DNA of 64,000 nt from Liolophura sinensis (Eukaryota > Mollusca > Polyplacophora > Chitonida > Chitonidae): NCBI RefSeq assembly GCF_032854445.1, contig NC_088301.1:27946402-28010401 (forward strand), given 5' to 3'. Below are positions 12,283 through 23,700 of the stretch, in pieces. Under the pieces are notes generated by a model that worked only from the letters and a program-made list of their open reading frames with translations, was not told the DNA's origin and searched no databases. The stretch's first letter is position 1; every line of letters starts with the position of its first letter. Made by a program: the position numbers and the translations under genes.

Positions 12283-12332
12283 GGTAAGTGAAATATTATT
12301 GTGTAGAACACTAATTAAATAAATAAATAAAT
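12283..12332 (+). mobile_element. SINE 3' end fragment
   Basis: 'GGTAAGTGAAATATTATTGT' followed by an AATTAAATAAATAAATAAA tail; only the last 50 bases of the element remain. Confidence 0.6.
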
Positions 12333-12356
12333 TAGTATGAGCAAAGGTATCCTAAA

Positions 12357-12402
12357 AATGAGTGAGTGAGCACTTGGGGTTTAATGTCGTTCTTAACAAT
12401 TC
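12357..12402 (-). mobile_element. 3' end fragment of the second SINE family (CACT-tailed)
   Basis: 'GAGTGAGTGAGCACTTGGGG' then TTTAATGTCGTTCTTAACAA is the reverse complement of the 3' end seen at 33200-33272 (GACATTAAACC...CACTCACTCAC). Confidence 0.6.
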
Positions 12403-12880
12403 CTAAAAATGAAGGGATGGAATTTTTCCTGATAATGACACTTGAGCAATGCCTTTATTTCTGTTTACTTCATATACATGTAGTTGATGTGTGATGGAGT
12501 TGCATTTGCATTCATGTCAAAAGTACATATTTAATAATAAACAAACCACAAGCGGCTAAGAAATCAGCTGGAAACTTTTACTATTGGATCAGGTGTGTTT
12601 TAGCATTGCCCAGCATATCAGTACCATCAGTAGATTTCTTGGGGAAGTTACAAGTGGAATGGTCCTGCAGTTGCTTCCATCATGTTTCGGGGGCAATTTA
12701 ACAATAAAACAAACCATGGCATCTGTGGCTGGATCATATGAGGCAGCAAATCCTGTTGGTTTACATTTGGTCTTCTCACTACCAGACTTAAATGAACATT
12801 CAGGCACCAGGCTCACGAAGCAATCTTAGACTTAAGTCAAAATTTCAGTCATTAAACTTGGTATGTGCCTATCTGTTATT

Positions 12881-13030
12881 CTAGCTGAAATTTGGTTTAC
12901 AATAACTTACCCAGAATTTACGTTCTCAAACAATATTTTGACCTTGTCAGGTAAGGAATAACAATTTTAAAGTGATTTGAAATTTGGACGTATGTCTAAG
13001 ATCACTTTGTGATCCCGTGGCCTGGTTTCT
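12881..13030 (+). repeat. Dispersed repeat R3, copy 1
   Basis: Collinear with 23481-23630. Shared landmarks: 'GAAATTTGNTTTACAATA', 'CAANAATATTTTG.CCTTGT', 'AAATTT' and 'GTGA.CCCGTGGCCTG'. Function unknown. Confidence 0.65.
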
Positions 13031-13316
13031 GGGTTTTGAGCAAATATTTTGAAACGCTTGAGACATTTCATGGTTTTTACTAACTGTGATGTTCTCTGCT
13101 AATGAAAGAACATATACTAATGATATTGGCAACAGCGCAATCAAAGTGTAGAACTCTTACGTGCATAAAGGGAAGGCAACAAAGAAACCAAGTTAAAAAT
13201 TTAATTTAGTGCTTTGTAATCTGGGTCACTGACATCACTTATGGCCTTGTTATCTGATCTGGATTGACATAATCTTTGGCAACCAACACATGTATAATCA
13301 CTTAAGACACTTTAGA

Positions 13317-13591
13317 GGGGGCCTCCGTGGCTCAGTCGGTTAGCGCACTAGCACAGCGTAATGACCCAGGAGCATCTCACCAATACGGTCGCTGTGAGTT
13401 CAAGTCTTCCTCACGCGACCGTAATGGTGAGATGTCTGGTCACTTACGCTGATGTTGTGCGCTTCCCCGACTGTGCCCGGAGGCCTTCCTCTCAAGGTCT
13501 AGTGATAATGTGTCTGGCTTGCCATCGTATGAGTGAAATATTCTAGAGTACGGCTTAAGACACCAATCAAATAAATAAATAAATAAATAAA
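13317..13591 (+). mobile_element. SINE with 10-bp target-site duplication and rearranged interior
   Basis: ACACTTTAGA flanks the element at 13307-13316 and 13592-13601. The head (GGGGCCTCCGTGGCTCAGTC) and tail (CACCAATCAAATAAATAAAT) are normal, but the middle is replaced by an inverted copy of the head (see the inverted repeat at 13345-13465). Confidence 0.9.
13345..13465. repeat. Inverted duplication of the SINE head
   Basis: Arms at 13373-13392 (CATCTCACCAATACGGTCGC) and 13415-13434 pair with a single mismatch across a 22-base loop; weaker pairing extends outward to about 13345 and 13465, where the second arm still reads as reversed tRNA-like head. Confidence 0.8.
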
Positions 13592-13601
13592 ACACTTTAG
13601 A

Positions 13602-14561
13602 ATTAATCACAAAGTTGACTTACAGAAACATTGAGGAAATATTTAGACTTTAAATTCTTTTAGTGGAAATTAAACATTGCACTTACTATCTCATGCACTA
13701 ACCCTTTGCATTAGATAAATGTTGATACAGTTTTAAGCATAAACCTTGTGTTAAAAATGAAATCCGTTTGGACAATATTATTAACTGACTGTACATAATG
13801 CTCTTTCCTGTTGTAGGTTAAGGATGTCACATTGCTCCACGGCATACAAACATGGTGGAAAATCATGCCCGCTTATATGAATTGTTTACCAGTGACTAGT
13901 TTTAAACCTAGACCTCGAATAAACTTTGGTAATTTTGTTGAAACTAAAAATATGAGATATGATTTGAACTAATTTACATGGGACAGGATACAGAAAGCAG
14001 CAGCTTCCGCCAGTGTTTTCTCTGATCTAGAGCAAGCAAAAGCTCACTTTTTGATTGGCTATGGTATCACAAAAATTGCAGTCCAAATGTACAGTCAATA
14101 TTTCTACAATGGAGAACCTTTGTAGTTCAAGATAATTTGGACTTTCAGCCTGTCTACAGTTTTAGTTTTGCCTTGGGCTCTGTCTTCATTTTGCTGATTC
14201 AGGAAAATGCCTAATGACAAAGTGACAATGTCCAGTAAACGATGAGGAACTGTGTTTTCAGAATACCTTCTTTTTACCTTATTTCTTCTAAAGTTTGGGA
14301 CACCTGGTCTGCTCATTTTAGCCAATATATATGTAATTCTAGCAGGAATATTGAGTTTCGTTTTTCTCACATGGTTAGACCATCTAATGTACAACATACT
14401 CATATCTTTACTTTTTCAAATACCAGTAAGAAATGTAATGTTCTGTTTTCAACACTGCTAATATCTGAATTAGAAGAATTAGGGTAGTCTGTAAAATGCT
14501 AGGTTCCCCAGAAGTTGCAAAATATGTTTATGAAAATGTTTTGTGTCATAATTACATGCAC

Positions 14562-14622
<61 letters not shown>

Positions 14623-15179
14623 TCTAAACTGTCAGCCCTGCCACCGATTTAAGGATAATCACGCCTTACATGTACATAAAACCACAAGACATGTATAAAG
14701 ATGTATTGCTATGACTCATTCTTTATGGCACATGAGCCTTCACTATACTAATGTTTACAATGGTGGAAAACTCACATGATCTTGGCTAAAAAGTTGTAAT
14801 CCCTAAGGTCATCAGGGGTCAGATTATGGCAGCATTCCACACTTTAAAGTGTTATCACCCCTTACATGTGTTCAGGCAGTTTAACATCGCCGATGGCCAT
14901 AGTAACACTACTATGCCTTGTAAGTACTGTATCGTTTACTTCATTAGTGGTTTATTTGTCAAATACCTCATAGATTTCATGTTTACGGGACGCCTGTTGG
15001 GTGTCCATAAGTCAGTTGTGTGGTTGGATTTACTTCCTGGCTTGGAAAGGTCATCCATTTTTTATGTTGTATCGTGGCTGGTTATCATGTGACATACTCA
15101 AAGCTAGGAAATTTGAAGGTTTAAGGAGAAAACATCGAGACCTTGAGCTGGTCATATCGTCAAGCTTGGAGGTATGAAG
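13602..15179. other. No gene recognised; contains a TA microsatellite
   Basis: Overlapping short frames near 14.1-14.5 kb and a hydrophobic frame at 14826-15092 have no recognisable relatives or splice context. Confidence 0.3.
14566..14620. repeat. (TA)n microsatellite
   Basis: Pure TA alternation, slightly interrupted at its left end. Confidence 0.95.
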
Positions 15180-15640
15180 CTAGTACAGTCGTTCGTCAGT
15201 ATCCTTCACGTCCCTGGGGCCAGAGTGCCGTTACAGGGATTTAGAGGGATTTTTACACCCGTCAGTAAATACATGTACTGGGGAACCCTTGCCTACACAA
15301 TGCCTTCACAGAGAAGTGCCATAATTCGCCGCAGCGCCTGTTCACGTTTGCTGTGGATACACAGTGCTTGACACGTAACGCTTTGGCGTACAGAACCGAA
15401 TCGCAGACAAAGCACTGGGATCTTGCAATCAGTCAGCGGTTCTGTGAGTTTGGAGAGGAGAGTTTCTGCGGGAGATAAGAGTTGGTACGACTGGCATGGT
15501 GGACGAGCGGAGGAAATCAGGACTGTCGTGTTGCTGTGGGAGAGCAGTCAAATTGCATTAGGGTGTGAGGTACAACTAACTACATCTGGAACAAACTCAG
15601 AGGCATGTGGCGGGGCAGAAACACTGCGTAACATTTAGAA
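15180..15640 (+). promoter_or_regulatory. Possible alternative 5' region of CYRI
   Basis: This stretch is clearly richer in G, C and CpG than its surroundings (for example TTCGCCGCAGCGCC and GTGGACGAGCGGAGG) and lies about 2 kb upstream of the first coding exon. It has no recognisable coding frame. A weak donor (GAG/GTACAA near 15568) could splice to 17607. Composition is the only support. Confidence 0.2.
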
Positions 15641-17189
15641 TAGGGGAATAAATATTAAATTAAAGCATTTACGAGAGCTTAGAGTAGGGACTCTTTTTCA
15701 GGGTTTATTCGCGGAAATGGTTCGTGTATATTATGAATAAACCGCTCTTATTTGCTCTTCATACATCTTTATTGGATTACAGTTGGTCACTTCAGTGTTC
15801 TCCTCCAACCCCGCTGACCACACCAGGTGAAGATGAATTAAGATTCCATGGGGGCTAGGCCAGTGCCTAGTGTGACCAGTTTGCCGAGATGGTAACCCTG
15901 GTTCCACTTACAAGTTACCAGACATTCAGGCATACTACAGCTTCCTGTTTCAATTGCTACCCAATGACTTGTCGTGTTATATTTCCGTGTTAAACTCTTG
16001 AAAGTTGAAGTGCAGATAGAAAATCTTTGTCCTAAGGATACAATCTGTTGAAAGTTTTACTCTGACGAAGTTTAGGGATTCAGCATGAATATACATTGTG
16101 TGCGTTCAGTTTTAGATCACACTATGTACTTCACAAAGAAGAATGATAAGAGCAGGACTTTGAACTCTAGTTTTGTAGATACAGTATCTGCCATTCCACT
16201 TGAATATTCTGTAGATAAAGGAAGATTTAATATAGAGAAGACTGGGTCTAGTATAATTCAGTTTTTGATGTGTTCATTATTATCCTGTGAACGAAATGCT
16301 TGTAACATGTACATGTATATAAATGTGGACAATTAAGAACAGTGTAACTGATATTCTATACTGTAATGCCAGTGAATACCTTTGGGGTTTGGTTACAGGA
16401 TATAAAATAATGATGATAAAGTTACATGAATAAAATGGACCTTGGGTGATTTGATCTCTGATGTGGTTATGTAGACCTTGCTGTGATAGTATCATCCGGT
16501 CACAGCATCATTTAAATGTACATATAGCTTGTGAATGACCTGGAAGTAAATGTGAACCATTTTATTAACATACTCGTGGTTGTACTTTATTGTACAGCAA
16601 TGGAGTTTGTATTCTTAGATGATCTGTGAACGGAAAGGCCATTAATATGTTACAGAATTTGTTCAGATGAATATTTTGGGAGGGAAACTACTTATTTCAA
16701 CGTTTAATGAAACGAAATGGAATGTTCTCATATGTTCTCATATGTTCTCATAGTGTTGACAAAGTTGAAAGGTATATGTATTACAAAATGAACTGTTGCA
16801 TGTTTTCCAAACCATTGTAATTCTCTACTTTCAAATGCTTTTGTCAGTCTAGCAAGGATTGTGTATTTATTTATTTATTTTGTGGGGGACGATAATTGTG
16901 ATAAAACTGCCCACTGCAGTACATTCTAACAGTGTCACAGATTGTAATATTCGTATACCTTCACAGAGGCTTAGTTTGAACTTAGTTCTAACTTCTGTTT
17001 TACATGTATTTCTTCACTTAACTTCACTTTTAAGACCTCTAAAAATCCAAGTAGGCTTTACTAAGTAAACCACTAATAACTATGCATAAACATACTTTCA
17101 TTTATTTTTTTAGATTTTTGTGAAAAGAGTTAAAGGCACTGAAACATTTTAATTCTAAGGTGGGCTTTATGGACCATAGTATCAGAGTT
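15641..17189. other. Nothing recognised
   Basis: AT-rich sequence; a three-fold ATATGTTCTC repeat near 16725-16753 is the only regularity. Confidence 0.3.
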
Positions 17190-17364
17190 TAGGAACTCTG
17201 ACGTCACATGCAGTTTATCCAACTCTAATCACGACACTGAATGTCGGAATAACCATTTTAACCTATGAGTAAAAGCTTATACTGAAATAACGTTCCCAAA
17301 AATTTCTTCCCTCTGGGGATCTATATCTGGGGGGGAAAAAGGTGTTTTGACATCAGAGTTCCTA
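17190..17364. repeat. Inverted repeat, 17-bp arms
   Basis: TAGGAACTCTGACGTCA at 17190-17206 and its complement with one mismatch at 17348-17364, separated by 141 bases. It could be a foldback element or chance; it sits about 240 bases before the first CYRI coding exon. Confidence 0.6.
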
Positions 17365-17643
17365 GATTCCTTGAATAGATGGTGGACTTACCTGTACTTA
17401 AATTCTAACTGTTAACTGCAGACAGAGTGCTTAGTTTAAGGCCAATGTTATGATTCATGTACTTAATTGTATGCCGTGCTTATGGTAATGTTATGGCAAA
17501 GCTTGTGACAGGGGACTGGTAAACAAACAAACAAAGACATGCCAACACAATACCTATCGGATTCAGTGGTCAAGTTTACTGACAGATTGAAATCATATCT
17601 TTGCAGGAGAGGATTTCAGCACCCTGAACAGACTGGCAGTGGG

Positions 17644-17719
17644 ATGGGGAACCTACTCAAGGTGTTGACCAAAGATGATTCCCCTAACAAAAATGTGGAT
17701 ATATTTGTAGATTTTGAAA
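17644..17719 (+). CDS. CYRI: CYRI coding exon 1 (residues 1-25)
   Basis: Acceptor TCTTTGCAG ends at 17606, leaving 37 bases of 5' UTR before ATG. Encodes [17 protein letters not shown] then VDIFVDFE; donor GAAA/GTAAGT; ends in phase 1. Confidence 0.95.
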
Positions 17720-20700
17720 GTAAGTACAATATATATATGATTGTTAGTAGCTTTTTGTCAAGACTTCTCAGAATATTCATGCATTGGGCATTGGAACTTG
17801 TATATGGATGATACACTGTTGTTGTTGTACAAGTCACACGGCCCACTCTGGCTCAGAGCCATTTAATTACACTCTTAAAGATACATGAAACTCTCTGATT
17901 TAATTTCTTAGCATGCATTTTAAGATGTGTAATAATATATAACAGTATAAAAAAAATTTTATCCCTCGTTTGTGGCTGGTGGGGAGGGTGGTAAAAATGG
18001 CTTCAAAGTACAGTTTTATTTGAAGGCCCCAGTGGTCAGTTCGGAAATTAAGTACCTTGCAGTGGTGACGTCTGCGATGATCAATGTCAAAAAGAACTCC
18101 ATGGCGGAACAGACCAAATGAGGCGGGGTAACAGACCGAATAGGGGAGGGGTGGGGCGCGGGGGCACTAAGCTGATCCTGGGACCCCATGTAGTGTCTGA
18201 GTGTTAGTTTGCCTACACTGTATATACATGTATATAGGGCTAGCAGCCAGCAGACATCAAATCAGATGCAGTGTATACAAGTTTTCACAACATGGAAGAC
18301 ATATCATTCTGTGTACAATGGTATCAGTTTAAACCAAAAATCTACAGCCATTTAATGGGGGTTTTAATGGATGCAGTGACAACTCACACCAATCCGATCC
18401 GCTCATTTGGGAAAAAAGTTGGATCGCTTCATTTTCCTGGTTCATTCCTGTGGAAATGTCACATCACGTGGAAATCTTAAGAAGCTGAAGGCTAAAACCG
18501 TCCCACTCTCTTTGGAACAGCTAAATTGATGCAAGAAGCTGCGTCTGAGTGTAGGGAAGTATCTTTGAACGAAATGCGTTGTTTGCTTGAAGAAAATCTG
18601 ATCGAAAAAAGAAGAAAATAAATGGTATCGACTGAGCACTGTCACTTGTGACATGGATTCTAACTACACAGAAGCAAATATACTGCTTTATCAATTCAAA
18701 CTCATGATGGATGAGGTTGAAATTCCGATGTATGACACTGGCATCTCTGGACAGACTTGAAATTCTGAGATTTCAAACGTTAGATTTGATCTTGGTCAAG
18801 GCATTTTCAATTGCACTGGCAATACGGACTGGTAAGCTATAGCATACACTGTACTTTTCATGTGTATATCTTAAAATGTTTTACTTTGTTTATTTGCTAT
18901 TCTTTCCCCCTGTCAGCTTCACAATAAATATCCTTCTATCCCCCGATGTTTTCTAAATTCATTCCTGTACACGAAAACAACTGTATGATACATGCATACA
19001 CTGTATCCCAATATAATTGTGTACAGTATAAATATGGACGTCAGCGTTGGTGTACAGAGATTTGCTTTCTATCAGTTTTAAGCTCTGTTAAATGTGAGGT
19101 TTTAATCGGCGGCGGCTTCATAGTAACCAAATCTTTCAAGTCCAGCTGGCTGTGTTCCTCTTGTAACTTTGAGGTGAAAAATGGCGAGAGCAGATGTTGC
19201 TACCTTTTTGCAGGTACAAAATCCCTCCATCGTCTTCTGTAAATCCACGTCTGCCAAATTGTGTGGAAACTTGAAAAAAAAACTAACTCCAAGTTTCTTC
19301 GACAACCTGTTTTTACAACCGTATGCGGAACAGCAAACCATTTCGTCCAAAAATTGCGATATGCTTGTTTGTCTCTTGTGTGGCTTTTTAACCCTGGAAC
19401 TAAATGGTCAAGCTCTGACAGCTCATAATGATTGGACTGTGTGAGATACTTTGGTGGAGACTACCAAGTGAAGGCGAAAAAATACATAAAACCAACTCTA
19501 GACATTTTAAGTGCTATTTTACTCTGATTAATGTGTTTTTTCATAATAATCTTTTAAACTCAATTTAACAATATATACAGTGGTAGCTAATTATAGGAAA
19601 GTGATAGATCGGGACATTAATTCTTTAAATTGGCTAGGGCTTGTCACTATAGCGACCATGGCTCCATGGGCTCGGGCGCTTGGAGTGTACACCGTACACA
19701 GAGCAAGATTAACAATGACAGAATTTAAAAAAAAATCCGACCATTGACAGAAAAAATGTATAATATAGATTTAGAAACACAATCTTTGTTTTAGAGTTCC
19801 TTTCCATGTATCTGTTAAACCTGAATTTTCTTTTATAGTGTGCCTACAAGTATATATATGTATACTATCAATCTGATAATTTTAGTGTTTTTTAGTGTTG
19901 ATCAGCCTATCCTCATTGCCAGTGAGATAGCTCCTCACAATCACCTTAGACTCTTCAAGTCAACATGACTGTTCTCTGGGTATGAAAATTTTATAGATGG
20001 GTGACCACAGACAGTGTGTTTCGTTTGGCATATAACAATATTTGTTGTTTGTCTGATGACATGGGAAGGGAAATGAATGTATAATAATATCAATATATTT
20101 CAAGGGCATTATACTGGTTTTTTTAACAAAGAATGACAATGCAGTATGACATGTACGTGTTGCCAATCGGATCTGAGGTCTATAATAGATCAATGAAAAA
20201 GTACCTACAGGTACAAAAACCTTCTGATTGCATCATTTAACTCTATCGAGAACTAGTGAACTGCAGATTTTCATGCGGCTATTCTGCCAAGCATGCATAT
20301 TTAGTAGAGCCATTTTATATGTATCTACTTGGATCAGAGGTTTTACCTGGGTGGTGGGCTGTCATTCATACAGCATATGCACATAGCACTATGGTAACTT
20401 AAGCATGTGTTACGTTAGAAACTGGAGTGCCTCCTATAGATAATCAGGCCATGATTTCTGAAGTACACTAGCATTCTTCCGGAGCCCCTTATAAAATGGA
20501 GTATGACGTTTGATAGAAGGAAGGAAAGAAAGGTTTTATCGGTATATAGGTACAGTGTTGGTTCACAGTGCTTTACATGGAGAGATATGCTGATAAATGA
20601 ATATTAATATGGTATTTTAGCATGCAAGTTTGCCTCTCTTTGAAATAAGAGTTCTGGCTGTCAGTTAATGTCTGTAAAATTTTGAACATACTGTATATCA

Positions 20701-23700
20701 CGTAAATTTTAGCTAAAAATTTCTGGCCGTAAAGTTAAGCTCATTTGATTTGCTGGAGGAGTTGACAGGGGAGAGCGATCAGCCCCCAGCTGTGCAGCAA
20801 TCCTCGGTGACAGTCTGGCTGCTGGTCGTCCCCACATGGGGTAAGCTCCCCAGGCATGGACTGAAAGAAGCCCACTACCCCTATTTCCAGGACCAGTAAA
20901 ACTTCCGAAGAAGTCGGGGTTGATATATTCCAGTATTTCAATATTCATACCAGCATATATCTCAAGTTATGGACATTTATTCCTTGTTTCACTGAGCGTG
21001 TGTATACAGTATATATGTTATGCTGAGTTAATCATACCCGACTGTGTATGTTAACTCAGACTAAGACATTAAGACAGCACAGCCACTGTAGTTCTAAACT
21101 CAAGGGTGCCAAGCAGCCACTCTTTGTAGTTATGTAATGCTCAATATTTATTTATTTATTTATTTGATTGGTGTTGTACGCCGTACTCAAGAATGTTTCA
21201 CTTATACGACGGCGGCCAGCATTATGGTGGGAGGAAACTGGACAGAGCCCCGGGAAAACCCACGACCATCAGCAGGTTGCTGGCAGACCTTCCCACATAC
21301 GGCCGGAGATAATCCTCAATAACAGAGTGGTGTGATGATGGGTGATCTTTAGCAGGATATTGGGATTAAGACAGAGGTGGGATTAAACGCTCATCTTTAA
21401 TCCTTTAATCTCTGTACGAGTAGTTCTGACATATGCATTCACTTCTGAAAAACACTCTTTATACGAGAACCCGTTACTCTTTTCTGCAGAAAATGGTTAT
21501 AAGATGCATTCAGAACAAGTTTCTAAACTGATCATTGAAGTAACAATGCTTGTCTGTTTCTAAAGTATTAATAGTTGAATATTAATTTTGTGATTTTTTT
21601 TTTTTTTAAATGTTGTTGTCGGTTGAAACAAACATTTTTTAGCACGAGCCTCCACTCACCGAAATTTTGGCTCAATATTGCATATTAGTTCAAGTAAGAA
21701 AATTCATTCTGATGGTTTTACTGAAATGGTTTAGTACTCAGGTCAAACTCAAATTCGTAATTAAAAGTCGTAATTGTCACTAGGTACATGTGGGTATGTA
21801 ATATTTTCAACTGCTGTCATCTAGTCTAGATTTGGCAGGATAAGCTGCAGTACCTTGCTCTTCACTTCCGGTGGGCTGGTACGTGGGAAGGTCTTCCAGC
21901 AACCTGCGAACAGTCATGGGTTTCCCCCTGGCTCTGCCTGGTTTCCTGCCACCATAATGCTGGCCGCCATTGTATAAGTGAAATATTCTTGAGTACGGCA
22001 TAAAACACCAATAAAATAAATAAATAAATAAATACATGCGGTGCGCTCGCATGACTTTGACATAGATAGCCTTTGGGACCTGACACTATTGGTCATCTTT
22101 TCAATCACAGCCAATGAAAACGTAGGCTTAGATTTTTAGTATGACTGTTGATACCACATATTCAGTTTCAGTAGTGAGAGGAAGCTCGGTCGCGTGGTCT
22201 GCTCCTAAGTGATCAGTGGTATGAAAACAAGTTAGTTCCCCTCCTGGCCACATGGGCTTTTATGTTCGTATAGGTCAGGGCAATATGGTAGAGTTATGAC
22301 GTCATGCAGTAAGCTGAGCTCACTTCGGCTCCTTGCGAAAAGATTGCAGAAATATGGTAGTCCATCTAGACCCTCGTTATTCTCAGTGTTCTCAAGGTAG
22401 GGTCCTGGTTCATCGCAAAAAAAAAAACCCTGTGAAATAACATCCCCCCTCAATAGGGGCATAGCCTGACTTGGGGGAGGGCATGACATATGAGATATTA
22501 GCACCCCAGCCCCTTAGATTGCCTGTCAGCACTGTATGGGGGTCAGCTACAGTACTTGACAGTGAGGGTTAAAGATTTCCCGACCTGTCACCCCTTTGTT
22601 TTTATTCATGAATTAAAGTGAATAAAGTATCAAGCGACAGTTGCAACAAACCTTTATAATCCAAAAATTTCCACGTTAAACAGGCTACTTGACGTATTAC
22701 TTCTCAGGTTGACTGGCTAAATTTGCGGATTACACTGGCTGGCTTCAATTAAATGGGCAAATGCTTAGTTGTTCCGGCAACTTGGAGGTTGCCCGATAAT
22801 AACATTATCTGGGGAACAGTGTTGTCCGTTCACAGTCCCGTAAATACTTTTAACAAATCGGTATACAAAGGTATTTCAGCGATATAGGCCTGATTGGTAA
22901 ATATCAGTCTTCAAGCTCTCATAAATAGGCAGTGGAGTTTCCGAATCTAGATGTACCATATGTTCTAACCTCGCTCTCGCATCGTTGTGACAGCTGATTG
23001 TCATGCCCTGAGCTGAGAGTCGAGTCATGTGCGCGTAAATGTCTACAGGTAACTGGCAGCTTACTAATTTCAGCACTGACCAGCTAGATGCATGCATTAT
23101 CATTGACCCGCCCGTTGAAATAGTCACAATTGTGAAATCTCCAGCTGAATTTAGACTAGCAGACGGAGGTCCATTAAATTACATACAGCCACGTGCCCAG
23201 TGAAATGCATGTAAAGCAGTTTTTATGAGACTGCTTTTGACTTTGCTTCTAAACCATTTCAGTAATGCTACTAAACCATTTCGGTAATGCTACTAAATCA
23301 TTTCACTAAAGCAATGTAGGCGTATATTTCAGTGGTTTATACAACACGCGTAAACCATTTACAGTGAATCGAAGTAAAAGCAATTGCCAAAACATCAGGT
23401 GGTCGGGTCTCTGCTGTGATTGACAGGTTTCCTAAACTATGTTGAAAGACTATACTATAGAGCTGTGCCAAAGGTTTTTTGCCGAAATTTGTTTTACAAT
23501 AGTTTGGCCAGACTTTACATTGTCAAGCAATATTTTGGCCTTGTTACATCAAAAGTAACATTTTTGAAGTGGTTTTAAATTTTAACTTAAATCTAATATT
23601 GTTTCGTGACCCCGTGGCCTGCTTTACAAGCGTGGCGAGCTCCACCAAGACAATGCGTAGTTTTCTCACCGGAGTCAAAATCCAGACTACATGTAGTTGC

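Noticed and set aside
13318..13400. tRNA gene
   Set aside because: The tRNA-like A and B boxes belong to SINE heads; no full cloverleaf or acceptor stem was seen.
17539..17643. An N-terminal extension of CYRI (MPTQYLSD...)
   Set aside because: A splice acceptor at 17598-17606 lies between, family members start at MGNLLKVL, and Gly2 must follow the first Met for myristoylation.
18946..19242. A 98-codon + frame opposite the THAP relic
   Set aside because: No family resemblance; the minus strand explains the sequence better.
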